Assembly: GCF_009689585.1 (NCBI RefSeq)
Contig: NZ_AP018694.1
Span: 4,827,501 to 4,891,500, forward strand
DNA from: Aquipluma nitroreducens
GTDB taxonomy: Bacteria; Bacteroidota; Bacteroidia; Bacteroidales; Prolixibacteraceae
Length of the DNA: 64,000 nucleotides
Reading direction: 5' to 3'
Shown here piece by piece: positions 17,923-27,151 of the stretch. The position numbers and the translations under genes are program-made. The notes beneath the pieces were generated by a model. The model searched no databases. It had not been told where the DNA came from and saw nothing but the letters and a program-made list of their open reading frames with translations. Numbering within the stretch: the stretch's first letter is position 1; every line of letters begins with the position of its first letter.

Positions 17923-20037
17923 ATGAGATACAGGTTTCATATCGTTTTTTTGCTGATCAGTTTTTTGATGGGTAACACCATCATTGGATTCAGCCAACCT
18001 TCTGATCAGAAAATACGGGTGGCCTCTATTGGTGATTCGGTGACCAAAGGATATGGATTAAAAAATCCCGAATCGCAATCCTATCCGGCGCAATTGCAGA
18101 CTCTTTTGGGTTCATCTTATCAGGTCGAAAATTTTGGGGTAAGCGGTACAACTTTGCTAAGCAAAGGGCATCGACCTTATGTTTTGACCGATGAATATCA
18201 GCGTGCACTTGCTTTTAAACCACAAATAGTAATCATTCATTTGGGACTGAACGATACCGATCCAAGGAACTGGCCCAATTATCGGGATGATTTTATTCCG
18301 GATTATTTGAAACTCATTCATTCATTTCAAAGTTTGGATGGAAAATCGCCCAAGATTTTTATTTGCCGGATGACTCCGATTTTTAATGCGCATCCGAGAT
18401 TTAAATCAGGTACCCGCGACTGGTTCTGGCAAATTCAGGAAAAGATTGAACAGATTGCAAAAACTGCCCAGGTTGGGTTAATTGATTTGCATACCCCGCT
18501 CTATTCTCGTCCCGATTTATTCAAAGATGCGATTCATCCTGACCAAACGGGGGCAGGTATAATTGCAAAAACCGTTTTTCAGCATATTACCGGAAATTTT
18601 GGTGGTTTGCAGCTGGCTCCGGTGTTCATGAACCACATGGTTCTGCAGCAGAAATCTAAAATCCACGTGTGGGGAAAGGCCAATTCCGGTTCTGAAATCG
18701 TTGGAGAATTCAACCATCAAATAGAAAAATGTATTGTAGGCGAATCCGGAGATTGGTCGCTGACTTTTAATCCGGCTCCAGCTGGAGGTCCTTATACTTT
18801 AAAAGTTAATTCAGGAAACCAGCAATCTGTTCTTCTCAACGATATTCTGGTTGGAGAAATCTGGATTTGTGCTGGTCAGTCGAACATGGAATTTCAGTTG
18901 AAAGATGCGGCCACTGCATCATCTGACCTTCCAAAGGTAGCCAACCCCAATCTTCGTTTCTATCAATTAAAAGGCATTGTTAGGCCGGATGATACAAAAT
19001 GGGATTCGTTGTCGCTTGAAAGAATAAACAAGCTGGACTTTTTTGAAGGGAATTGGGAAAAATGTAATCCGGAGAATTCCGGTAATTTTTCGGCCATTGG
19101 TTATTATTTCGGAAAAATGCTGAATGAAAATCTGAACGTTCCGGTTGGCATCATCCAGGTCAGTGTTGGCGGAGCTCCGATAGAAGCATTCATCGACCGG
19201 AAAACATTGGAGTTCGATCCGAACCTTGTTGATGTTCTTACAAACTGGAAACAAAATGATTTTATCATGGATTGGTGTCGCGATCGGGCTAAATTAAATA
19301 TCTCCTTAAGTAAAAATGAACTTCAACGGCACCCATTTGAGCCTGCCTATATTTATGAATCAGGAATCCAGGTACTTGCAGGAATGCCTGTGAGTGGAGT
19401 TATTTGGTATCAGGGTGAATCGAATGCACACAATGCCGAACATTATAAGAATGCTTTTCCTGCATTGGTAAATTCGTGGCGAAGTAGCTTTAATAATCCG
19501 GAAATGCCGTTTTATTTTGCCCAGCTCTCAAGTTTAAACCGTCCTTCCTGGCCCTATTTTCGAAATATTCAGCGGCAGCTAAGCCTTTCTGTACCAAATA
19601 CGGCGATGGTAGTAACAAGCGATTTGGGCGATTCATTGAATGTTCATCCCAAGCGAAAACGCGAAGTCGGTGAACGTTTTGCTAAACTAGCTTTAGCCAA
19701 AGTTTACGGACAAAAGCTTGAATATTCAGGGCCAGAGGTTTTGGGATTTAAGCAGATTGGAGAGGTGATCAGGATTCAGTTTAATCATGCATCCCAACTA
19801 AAAACTTCAGATGGAATGCCATTAAGAGAATTTGAAATTGCTGGTCGGGATGGAATTTTTGAATTGGTGAATGCTTCTGTAAATGGGAAAGAAATAATTA
19901 TACAAACACAAATTAAGAACGTGCAAAAAATACGTTACGGCTGGAATCCTTTTTCACGAGGGAATCTGGTCAACGAAGCAGGACTACCTGCATCAACATT
20001 CGAAATGGAGATAGACAAAAATATTTTAATTAAATGA
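17923..20037 (+). CDS. Two-module SGNH protein: GDSL esterase fused to sialate O-acetylesterase
   Basis: From ATG 17923 the protein is 704 residues with a signal peptide ending GFSQ. Module 1 (about 30-225) is a GDSL esterase with IGDSVTKGYG, GVSGTT, HLGLNDTD and DAIHPDQTG. Module 2 (about 230-700) is a sialate 9-O-acetylesterase-type domain with WICAGQSNMEFQL and GVIWYQGESNAHN. Both should remove O-acetyl groups from sialic acids in the periplasm. A TTG at 17914 could add three residues. Its stop overlaps the start of the lyase gene by 4 bases, which suggests coupled translation. Confidence 0.9.
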   Translation: MRYRFHIVFLLISFLMGNTIIGFSQPSDQKIRVASIGDSVTKGYGLKNPESQSYPAQLQTLLGSSYQVENFGVSGTTLLSKGHRPYVLTDEYQRALAFKPQIVIIHLGLNDTDPRNWPNYRDDFIPDYLKLIHSFQSLDGKSPKIFICRMTPIFNAHPRFKSGTRDWFWQIQEKIEQIAKTAQVGLIDLHTPLYSRPDLFKDAIHPDQTGAGIIAKTVFQHITGNFGGLQLAPVFMNHMVLQQKSKIHVWGKANSGSEIVGEFNHQIEKCIVGESGDWSLTFNPAPAGGPYTLKVNSGNQQSVLLNDILVGEIWICAGQSNMEFQLKDAATASSDLPKVANPNLRFYQLKGIVRPDDTKWDSLSLERINKLDFFEGNWEKCNPENSGNFSAIGYYFGKMLNENLNVPVGIIQVSVGGAPIEAFIDRKTLEFDPNLVDVLTNWKQNDFIMDWCRDRAKLNISLSKNELQRHPFEPAYIYESGIQVLAGMPVSGVIWYQGESNAHNAEHYKNAFPALVNSWRSSFNNPEMPFYFAQLSSLNRPSWPYFRNIQRQLSLSVPNTAMVVTSDLGDSLNVHPKRKREVGERFAKLALAKVYGQKLEYSGPEVLGFKQIGEVIRIQFNHASQLKTSDGMPLREFEIAGRDGIFELVNASVNGKEIIIQTQIKNVQKIRYGWNPFSRGNLVNEAGLPASTFEMEIDKNILIK

Positions 20038-20957
20038 TTATGAAAAAGATAGAAGGATTGATCGCTGCCCCTTTTGCACCATTGAGCGCAAAGGATGAAG
20101 TAATGTATGATTTTATTCCCGGATATTACGAGTTTCTGGAAAAGAACAAGGTAGTTGGCGTGTTTATCAACGGTTCAACGGGCGAAGGTGTTTCGCTTTC
20201 TCAGGCCGAAAAAAGAAAAATAACTGAAAAGTGGACTTCCGTAGGATCAGTTAGGAAGACCATGAAAGTTATTAATCTGGTTGGAGGAACTTCTTATCAG
20301 GAATGTATTGAAAGTGCCATTCATTCTCAGGAAAATGGGGTGGATGCCATTGCTATTTTGGCTCCGTATTATTTTAAACCAGCAGGAGCTAAACAGCTGG
20401 CCGAATTCTGCGCGAAAATTGCTGCCGCCGTTCCTGACATGCCTGTCTATTTTTACCATATCCCCGTGCTGACCGGCTGTAACGTTTCCATGTTAGATTT
20501 TTTGCAGGAAGCTTCACCAATCATTCCAAATCTGGTTGGGATAAAATACACCCATGAAGATTTTATGGATTTTTTGAGTTGTATGAGTTTCGAAAACGGA
20601 AGATTTGATATGCTTTGGGGTCGCGATGAAAACTTGCTTTCGGCATTGGTTCTGGGTGCAAAGGGTGGGGTAGGCAGTACATTTAATTATGCGGCGCCAT
20701 TATATCTTCAGCTAATAGAAGCTTTTGATAAGGGAGATTTAGTGGAAGCCAGAAGACTTCAGCAATTATCAATTGACATGATCAGGCTTTTGGGCAAATA
20801 CGGCGGCATTGCCAGCGGTAAAGCTTACATGCGCTATGTTGAAATGAATTGCGGAGAGTTTAGGTTACCTGTTAAGAATATGACTGGCGAGATGTATAAC
20901 GAATTTGTGAAAGACGTAAAGTCACTCGATATGGAACATCTTTTTTCTAAAAAGTAA
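20034..20957 (+). CDS. nanA: N-acetylneuraminate lyase
   Basis: A 307-residue DHDPS-family aldolase with no signal peptide, so cytoplasmic. It shows the substrate-carboxylate motif NGSTGEG (about 46-52), the catalytic Tyr141 in VYFYHIP and the Schiff-base Lys171 in LVGIKYTHEDF. It splits N-acetylneuraminate into N-acetylmannosamine and pyruvate. Start choice is between ATG 20034 (overlapping the previous stop) and ATG 20040, which gives the more typical MKKIEGLIAAPFAP. Its product feeds the AGE-family epimerase two genes downstream. Confidence 0.95.
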   Translation: MIMKKIEGLIAAPFAPLSAKDEVMYDFIPGYYEFLEKNKVVGVFINGSTGEGVSLSQAEKRKITEKWTSVGSVRKTMKVINLVGGTSYQECIESAIHSQENGVDAIAILAPYYFKPAGAKQLAEFCAKIAAAVPDMPVYFYHIPVLTGCNVSMLDFLQEASPIIPNLVGIKYTHEDFMDFLSCMSFENGRFDMLWGRDENLLSALVLGAKGGVGSTFNYAAPLYLQLIEAFDKGDLVEARRLQQLSIDMIRLLGKYGGIASGKAYMRYVEMNCGEFRLPVKNMTGEMYNEFVKDVKSLDMEHLFSKK

Positions 20958-20964
20958 TTTACAG

Positions 20965-22128
20965 ATGATCAAACAAGCCATTTTTATTTTAGTCGTACTA
21001 TCGGCTTGTACTGAAAAAAAAACAGAACCAAACCCTATGAAAATAGAATTTGAAATCTTGAGTCAGATTCCTCCGGCACAAGGCAAAACAACTCAGTTTG
21101 GATTGGCTGGCCCACTGGTCGGATGTGATGATAATCATCTGATTGTGGCTGGCGGATCGAATTTTGAAGATAATCTTCCATGGCGCGGAGGCACCAAATC
21201 GTATCATGACGATATTTATATTCTAACCCGATTAAAAAATGGTTCGAATATCTGGAGCCAACTCAAACAAAAGTTGCCACATCCGATGGCATACAGTGCA
21301 TTGGTTCCAGCTGGTAATGGCTTTTTAAGTATTGGTGGAGAAGATTTTCACGGAAAGCTAAATCAGGTCTATCAGATTTCTATGGAAGGAGATTCAATCC
21401 ATTTTGAGAGTTTTCCGAAACTTCCGGTTGCCCTTTCCAATTCAGGCGCTACAATAATCGGCACTAAAGTTTATGTTGCCGGTGGGTTGGATTCAAACGG
21501 AGCTACCAATCATTTGATGAGCCTTGATCTTTCATTAACGGATTTAAAATGGGAATCTTTACCCAATTTGCCTGAATCACTTTCCCATGTGGTTGTTGTC
21601 AGTCAATCAGATGGCAATGAAAATTGCATCTATGTCTTTGGAGGGCGAAATCAAACAGGTATTACCTCTACTTTTTTGAGTACTATTTGGAAATATTCTC
21701 CAACCGGAAATGAGTGGATCAATGCAGGAAGTCTTCAACTGAAAAACAAAGAGAAATTTGGACTTTCAGCCGGAACCGGAGTTGCTTATGGCGACCGGTG
21801 GATTATTCTGATTGGCGGTGACAAAGGAAATTTATTCAATAAGACTGAAATTTTAAACGATAAAATTTCAAAGTCTCCGGAAGGGCCTGAAAAGGAAAAA
21901 ATCCTGAAAGAAAAAGATATTCATTTAATCAGTCATCCCGGATTTTCCAGAGAAATTCTGGCTTTTAATACTTTCACAGGTGAACTAAAACTGATTGAGG
22001 AGTCGCCAGTTGAATCTCAGGTTACCACAACTGCTTTTTGGTGGAACGAACAGGTAGTCATTCCATCCGGAGAAATTCGTCCGGGAGTTCGGACACCATT
22101 GATAAGAAGTATTAAAATAATTGAGTAA
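20965..22128 (+). CDS. Cyclically permuted sialate mutarotase (NanM-like), lipoprotein
   Basis: This 387-residue kelch-type propeller has a short lipoprotein leader (MIKQAIFILVVLSAC). It begins with the permuted-family signature LIVAGGSNFEDN, PWRGGTKSYHDDIYIL, followed by further kelch repeats (VYVAGGLDSNG, IYVFGGRN, WIILIGGDKG). NanM-type enzymes convert alpha-sialic acid released by sialidase into the beta anomer needed for uptake and the lyase reaction. It starts 7 bases after nanA and should act in the periplasm. Confidence 0.9.
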   Translation: MIKQAIFILVVLSACTEKKTEPNPMKIEFEILSQIPPAQGKTTQFGLAGPLVGCDDNHLIVAGGSNFEDNLPWRGGTKSYHDDIYILTRLKNGSNIWSQLKQKLPHPMAYSALVPAGNGFLSIGGEDFHGKLNQVYQISMEGDSIHFESFPKLPVALSNSGATIIGTKVYVAGGLDSNGATNHLMSLDLSLTDLKWESLPNLPESLSHVVVVSQSDGNENCIYVFGGRNQTGITSTFLSTIWKYSPTGNEWINAGSLQLKNKEKFGLSAGTGVAYGDRWIILIGGDKGNLFNKTEILNDKISKSPEGPEKEKILKEKDIHLISHPGFSREILAFNTFTGELKLIEESPVESQVTTTAFWWNEQVVIPSGEIRPGVRTPLIRSIKIIE

Positions 22129-22172
22129 GATCTTAAATTAGTTGTACAAACAAAAAATTCAGGAGGAACAAT

Positions 22173-23333
22173 ATGAATTTTAGTGATTTAGCCAATCAAT
22201 ACCGGAACGAATTGTTGAATAATGTAATTCCGTTTTGGGAAAAACAGTCACCCGATAACGAGTTTGGAGGCTATTATACCTGCCTCGATCGTCAGGGAAA
22301 AGTATTCGATACCGATAAATTTGTCTGGCTTCAGGGGCGTGAAGTCTGGATGTTTTCATCGTTATACAATCAAATTGAGCAGAAAGAAGAGTGGCTGAAA
22401 ATGGCATTGCTTGGTGCCGACTTTTTGCAGAAGTACGGACATGATTCGGAAGGGAACTGGTATTTTTCATTGACACGCGAAGGGAAACCACTGATTCAGC
22501 CGTATAATATTTTTTCCGACTGTTTTGCGACAATGGCGTTCGGACAACTTTTTAAAGCCACCGGAAATGAAGAACATGGTCAGTTGGCCAAGAAGACATT
22601 CGAGGGTATTCTGAAAAAAAGTTCCAATCCAAAAGGCAACTATAACAAGGCTTACCCGGGAACACGTCCGTTAAAAGGTTTTTCGTTGCCCATGATTTTG
22701 TGTAACCTTTCGCTTGAAATTGAGCATTTATTGAGTAAAGAACTTGTAGGGGAGACCGTCGATCGTTGTATTCACGAAGTTATGGATGTTTTTTACGATA
22801 CGAATACTGGTCTGGTACTGGAAAACGTAAAGCCTGATGGCAGTTTCTCCGATTCATTTGAAGGGCGCCTGCTGAATCCGGGGCACACGATTGAAGCGAT
22901 GTGGTTCGTCATGGATCTGGCCTCCAGAGCACAAGACAAAGCAATGATAAAAAAAGCGGTTGATATTTGTATCCGCACCATTGAATATGGCTGGGATAAA
23001 CAATATGGTGGATTATACTATTTTATGGACATCAAAGGCTATCCGCCACAACAACTTGAATGGGACCAGAAACTCTGGTGGGTTCATATTGAAACTTTGA
23101 TCAGTTTGCTTAAAGGTTATCATTATTCGGGCGATGTGCGATGCCTGGAGTGGTTCGAAAAAGTGCACGAATACACCTGGGCTCATTTTCCTGATCCTGA
23201 ATTTGGCGAATGGTATGGTTATCTCAACCGACAGGGCGAAGTATTGTTACCTTTAAAAGGTGGAAAGTGGAAGGGATGTTTTCATGTGCCAAGAGGACTT
23301 TTTCAATGTTATAAAGTACTCGAAAAATTATAA
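22173..23333 (+). CDS. AGE-family N-acylglucosamine 2-epimerase (NanE-type)
   Basis: A 386-residue cytoplasmic protein with the alpha/alpha-barrel sequence of the renin-binding-protein/AGE family. Landmarks are QSPDNEFGGYYTCLDRQG, VWLQGREVWMFSSLYN, LLNPGHTIEAMWFVMDLA, WDKQYGGLYYFMD and LWWVHIETL, with the expected active-site histidines. Family members interconvert N-acetylmannosamine and N-acetylglucosamine. In Bacteroidota this replaces the NanK/NanE phosphosugar route. It follows lyase and mutarotase and supplies GlcNAc for the kinase and NagB steps. Confidence 0.92.
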   Translation: MNFSDLANQYRNELLNNVIPFWEKQSPDNEFGGYYTCLDRQGKVFDTDKFVWLQGREVWMFSSLYNQIEQKEEWLKMALLGADFLQKYGHDSEGNWYFSLTREGKPLIQPYNIFSDCFATMAFGQLFKATGNEEHGQLAKKTFEGILKKSSNPKGNYNKAYPGTRPLKGFSLPMILCNLSLEIEHLLSKELVGETVDRCIHEVMDVFYDTNTGLVLENVKPDGSFSDSFEGRLLNPGHTIEAMWFVMDLASRAQDKAMIKKAVDICIRTIEYGWDKQYGGLYYFMDIKGYPPQQLEWDQKLWWVHIETLISLLKGYHYSGDVRCLEWFEKVHEYTWAHFPDPEFGEWYGYLNRQGEVLLPLKGGKWKGCFHVPRGLFQCYKVLEKL

Positions 23334-23351
23334 TTTTCAACTAAAAAAGAG

Positions 23352-24119
23352 ATGAATACGAGGCCCTTCAATTTGGCACACAGCACCTGGCTGGAAGTGA
23401 AAGATTTGACTTATGATTTGGCTGTTTTGCCTTGGGGTGCTGTCGAACCTCATAATTACCACTTGCCTTATTCAACTGACGTAATTCAGGCTGAGCTCAT
23501 TGCCTTAAAAAGTGCTGAACTTGCATGGAATGTTGGAGCAAAATCCATTGTACTGCCGGCTGTACCTTGGGGTGTAAATACCGGGCAACTCGATCTGAGA
23601 CTGTGCCTGAATTTGATGCCTTCAACCCAACTGATCATTCTCAACGATCTGGTTGAAAATCTGAAAAGACACGCAATCAATAAATTGGTAATCATTAACA
23701 GTCATGGAGGTAACAATTTTGTACCCATCCTACGTGAATTGTCAGTAAAACATCCCGAAGTATTTATCTGCACCATTGATTGGTGGAAGGTTAGTAAAGC
23801 CGAAGCTTATTTCTCTGAACCGGGCGACCATGCCGGCGAGTTGGAAACCAGTGTGATGATGCATTTAGTTCCTGAACTTGTTTTACCAATTGAAACTGCC
23901 GGAGATGGGAAAGCGAAGAATTTTAAAACCGAGGGGCTGAAACAACGATGGGCATGGGCACAAAGACGATGGAGTTCGATTTCTGAAAGCACCGGGGTAG
24001 GGAATCCCGCACTGGCTTCGGCGGAAAACGGTCAGCGGTTTATCAAAGATTCAGTTAAAAAGATTGCAGGTTTCTTAATTGAACTTGCTTCAGTTGATAC
24101 GAATGAAATGTATGAGTAG
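23352..24119 (+). CDS. Creatininase-family metal-dependent amidohydrolase
   Basis: A 255-residue protein with the creatininase fold signatures WGAVEPHNYHLPYSTDV (metal-binding Glu, His and Asp), VIINSHGGNNF and GDHAGELETS. The family includes creatinine amidohydrolase and formamide hydrolases of cofactor synthesis. It has no signal peptide. It lies between the epimerase (18-base gap) and the transporter (25-base gap), so it is probably part of the operon. The reaction in sialic acid use is not known. Opening a lactam or removing a modified acyl group is possible. Confidence 0.85.
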   Translation: MNTRPFNLAHSTWLEVKDLTYDLAVLPWGAVEPHNYHLPYSTDVIQAELIALKSAELAWNVGAKSIVLPAVPWGVNTGQLDLRLCLNLMPSTQLIILNDLVENLKRHAINKLVIINSHGGNNFVPILRELSVKHPEVFICTIDWWKVSKAEAYFSEPGDHAGELETSVMMHLVPELVLPIETAGDGKAKNFKTEGLKQRWAWAQRRWSSISESTGVGNPALASAENGQRFIKDSVKKIAGFLIELASVDTNEMYE

Positions 24120-24144
24120 TTTTCACAAATAACTTTGATGTCGG

Positions 24145-25395
24145 ATGAATCTAAAAAATAGAAATACTTATGCCTGGGTGGTGGTTGGGTTGTTGTGGGT
24201 GGTCGCACTTCTCAATTATATGGACCGACAGATGCTTTCGACCATGAAAGTGGCCATGATGGGCGACATTCATGAGTTGGAAACAGCAGAGAATTTCGGG
24301 CGGTTGATGGCTGTTTTTCTTTGGATCTATGCCCTGATGAGTCCGGTTGCCGGATTAATTGCCGACCGGCTTAACCGAAAATGGTTAATTGTCGGAAGTT
24401 TGGCAGTATGGTCAGGAGTGACTCTGGCTATGGGATATGTCGATAACTTTGATCATCTGTATATTTTGCGTGCGATGATGGGAGTGAGCGAAGCATTATA
24501 TATCCCGGCTGGATTATCATTGATTGCCGATTATCACCAGGGTAAAACACGATCACTGGCCATTGGGATTCATATGACCGGACTATACGTAGGGCAGGCC
24601 ATGGGTGGATTTGGAGCAACTGTTGCACATGAATATTCATGGCAAACCACTTTTCATTCCTTTGGATTTGTTGGCATTTTGTACAGTGTAATTCTCATTC
24701 TTTTTCTGCGGGAGAAAAGAGAAGTTAAAACGGTTCAAAAAGAGAAAAAACCTTCTTTCAGTGGATTCTCCTCGGTATTCAATAGTCTGGGGATGCTCTT
24801 TGGAACCATTAGTTTCTGGGTCATCATGTTTTATTTTGCAGCTCCAAGTTTTCCGGGCTGGGCTATTAAAAATTGGATTCCGACTTTATTCTCGTCAAGT
24901 CTGCATATTGATATGGCTCAGGCAGGTCCACTTTCAACAATCACGATCGCTTTATCTTCGTTTATAGGTGTCATTTTTGGTGGTATTCTGGCCGACCGCT
25001 GGATTCAACGAAACCTTCGCGGGCGGATTTATACCGGAGCCATTGGCTTGTCACTTACCATTCCGGCCTTGCTTTTTCTGGGTTTTGGTCAAACTTTGTT
25101 CACCGTGGTGGGTGGAGCTGTATTCTTCGGAATTGGCTATGGAATGTTCGATGCCAACAACATGCCTATTCTTTGCCAGTTTGTATCGCCACAGCATCGG
25201 GCTGCAGGATATGGATTGATGAACATGACCGGAGTTTTTGCCGGGGCATTTATTACTAATCTTTTGGGAAAATCAACTGATTCGGGAACCTTGGGTCCTG
25301 ATCTGGCTCTTCTGGCTATTCCTGTTGCCATAGCTATTGTACTTCAACTTGTTATGCTCAAACCTAAATTTGCAGATAAAACCGATGATAATTGA
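24145..25395 (+). CDS. MFS transporter, probable sialic acid permease (NanT-like)
   Basis: A 416-residue major facilitator protein with twelve predicted segments. It begins WVVVGLLWVVALLNYMDRQM. The conserved loop-2 motif is GLIADRLNRKWLI, with a matching GGILADRWIQRNLRGR in the second half. Residues GLSLIADYHQGKTRSLA match the anion/cation symporter branch. Its place between the epimerase, creatininase and lyase genes strongly suggests that it carries sialic acid or a related acid across the inner membrane. Specificity is inferred from context. Confidence 0.85.
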   Translation: MNLKNRNTYAWVVVGLLWVVALLNYMDRQMLSTMKVAMMGDIHELETAENFGRLMAVFLWIYALMSPVAGLIADRLNRKWLIVGSLAVWSGVTLAMGYVDNFDHLYILRAMMGVSEALYIPAGLSLIADYHQGKTRSLAIGIHMTGLYVGQAMGGFGATVAHEYSWQTTFHSFGFVGILYSVILILFLREKREVKTVQKEKKPSFSGFSSVFNSLGMLFGTISFWVIMFYFAAPSFPGWAIKNWIPTLFSSSLHIDMAQAGPLSTITIALSSFIGVIFGGILADRWIQRNLRGRIYTGAIGLSLTIPALLFLGFGQTLFTVVGGAVFFGIGYGMFDANNMPILCQFVSPQHRAAGYGLMNMTGVFAGAFITNLLGKSTDSGTLGPDLALLAIPVAIAIVLQLVMLKPKFADKTDDN

Positions 25396-25464
25396 CCGGC
25401 ACTTTGGAATATTGAACAATAATAGATGATAAAATTCTGAATGTTTAAGAAATATTGAAATAAC

Positions 25465-26418
25465 ATGTTTGAACTTTTTATCGAATTTGCAATAAAATTA
25501 TTTCCCATTTACCTTTGGGCATTGTTTGGATTTATTCTGGGGAAGTTGCTGAAAGTGAGAAAGAATGACGCAGCAAACATTCTGGTTTTCCTGATCCTTC
25601 CACTCATTACATTTCATGGATCTTTTACAACACCGGTAACAGTTCAGGCATTAAGCCTACCTTTATTTTTCTTTCTGCTTTGTTCCATCATTACCTTGTT
25701 ATTTCTTTGGTTGGGTAAGAAAACATGGAAGGATAACACTGGAAATTTGCTCGCATTTGCTTCAAGTTATGGAAATTATGGGTATTTTGCTCTTCCTGCA
25801 GCAATAGTCTTGTTTGGCAAAGAAGCAGAAAGTCCGGTAATAATGGCTGGAATAGGATTCATTATTTATAGTTGTACGGTTGGATATTTTGTGACTGCAC
25901 TGGGAAATTTTACAATTGCAGAAAGCCTTAAGAAGACACTGGTGCTTCCATCGGTTTATGCAATGATACTTGGCTTATCTCTCAATGTGCTAAATATAAG
26001 ATTTGGTTCATTTCGAAATATTGATCTGAATGATATTTATTTAAGTGTAGCGTGTGATGTTCGTGGGGTTTATACCATAATCGGAATGATGCTTGTTGGC
26101 CTGGCAATCGCTGAGATAAAAACTTTGATGATTGATTGGAAATTTGTTGGAATGGCATCATTGGCTCAGTTTGTGATATGGCCAATCGTAGTAGGTTTAT
26201 ACATTATTCTGGATAAAAACATTCTGCATTTTTATCCGGTGTTGTTGCTGAAAATTATATTTCTTTTATCACTGATTCCGGTAGGAGTTAATTTAATCGC
26301 ATACTCATCTCAGCTTGGCGTACATCCTGAAAAAGCGGCAGTTGCCATTCTTCTTACTACGATATTTGCAATGTTATTTATCCCATTCATGATTTCAGTT
26401 TTTATAGGATTCATTTGA
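25465..26418 (+). CDS. AEC (auxin efflux carrier) family permease
   Basis: This 317-residue protein has about ten membrane segments, arranged as two halves typical of the AEC family. Features include FILGKLLKVRKNDAAN, ILVFLILPLITF, GNYGYFALPAAIVLFG and the late PVGVNLIAYSSQLG crossover. Bacterial members move small carboxylates such as malonate or malate. Here it may export or import pyruvate or another acid made by the lyase step, by inference from position. It lies 69 bases after the MFS gene. Confidence 0.82.
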   Translation: MFELFIEFAIKLFPIYLWALFGFILGKLLKVRKNDAANILVFLILPLITFHGSFTTPVTVQALSLPLFFFLLCSIITLLFLWLGKKTWKDNTGNLLAFASSYGNYGYFALPAAIVLFGKEAESPVIMAGIGFIIYSCTVGYFVTALGNFTIAESLKKTLVLPSVYAMILGLSLNVLNIRFGSFRNIDLNDIYLSVACDVRGVYTIIGMMLVGLAIAEIKTLMIDWKFVGMASLAQFVIWPIVVGLYIILDKNILHFYPVLLLKIIFLLSLIPVGVNLIAYSSQLGVHPEKAAVAILLTTIFAMLFIPFMISVFIGFI

Positions 26419-26443
26419 CTGAAATTTCTAAATTACAATGACT

Positions 26444-27103
26444 ATGAAAATACTGATTTTTTTCTTCTTGATGAGCGCGGTTTTGATTGTGAACGGCCAG
26501 AACTCCAAATTCAGTACTTACTATGAACAACGCAAATCGCTTTTCGAAGTTTTGCCCGACACAAAGGGAGAAATTATATTCCTCGGAAACAGCATCACCG
26601 ATGGAGGAGAATGGGCTGAATTGTTCGGAAACAAAAATGTAAAAAACCGTGGCATCAGTGGCGATACCACTGATGGTGTTCTGTTCCGGCTGGGTGAAGT
26701 CACTAAGTCGAAGCCTAAAATAGTATTTTTGCTGATTGGGATAAATGATCTATCCAGAGGAATTCCTAAAGATTCTGTACTCTCAAACATTTGCAGCATT
26801 GCACTGAAGATCAAGAAGGATTCGCCTGAAACAAAAGTTTTTGTGCAAAGTATATTGCCGGTTAATCCGATTTATGGATTGTTTAAAACACACACCAATA
26901 AAACTGATGAAGTGATGTGGATCAATGCCCAATTAAAAAACTGGTGCGAAAAAGAGCATTTTCAATTTATCGATTTGTTTAGTCATTTTAAATGCATCGA
27001 TAGCAATCTCTTGAATCCTGAACTAACAAATGATGGACTTCATTTAAAAGGAGAAGGTTATCTGTTATGGATGAAAATTATTAAACTATACCTCAAAAAA
27101 TAA
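26444..27103 (+). CDS. Secreted SGNH/GDSL esterase, probable sialate O-acetylesterase
   Basis: A protein of about 219 residues with a signal peptide (MKILIFFFLMSAVLIVNGQ). It shows the four SGNH blocks: FLGNSITDGGEW (Ser), NRGISGDTTDG (Gly), LLIGINDLSRG (Asn) and LTNDGLHLKGEGY (Asp-His). Relatives act as acetylhydrolases or sialate O-acetylesterases. It is the third esterase module in this locus. ATG 26438 would add two residues. Confidence 0.85.
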   Translation: MKILIFFFLMSAVLIVNGQNSKFSTYYEQRKSLFEVLPDTKGEIIFLGNSITDGGEWAELFGNKNVKNRGISGDTTDGVLFRLGEVTKSKPKIVFLLIGINDLSRGIPKDSVLSNICSIALKIKKDSPETKVFVQSILPVNPIYGLFKTHTNKTDEVMWINAQLKNWCEKEHFQFIDLFSHFKCIDSNLLNPELTNDGLHLKGEGYLLWMKIIKLYLKK

Positions 27104-27151
27104 AAATCTGTACTCTAATTATTAAGCAAGTAATAAGTTTTAAGATACCTT

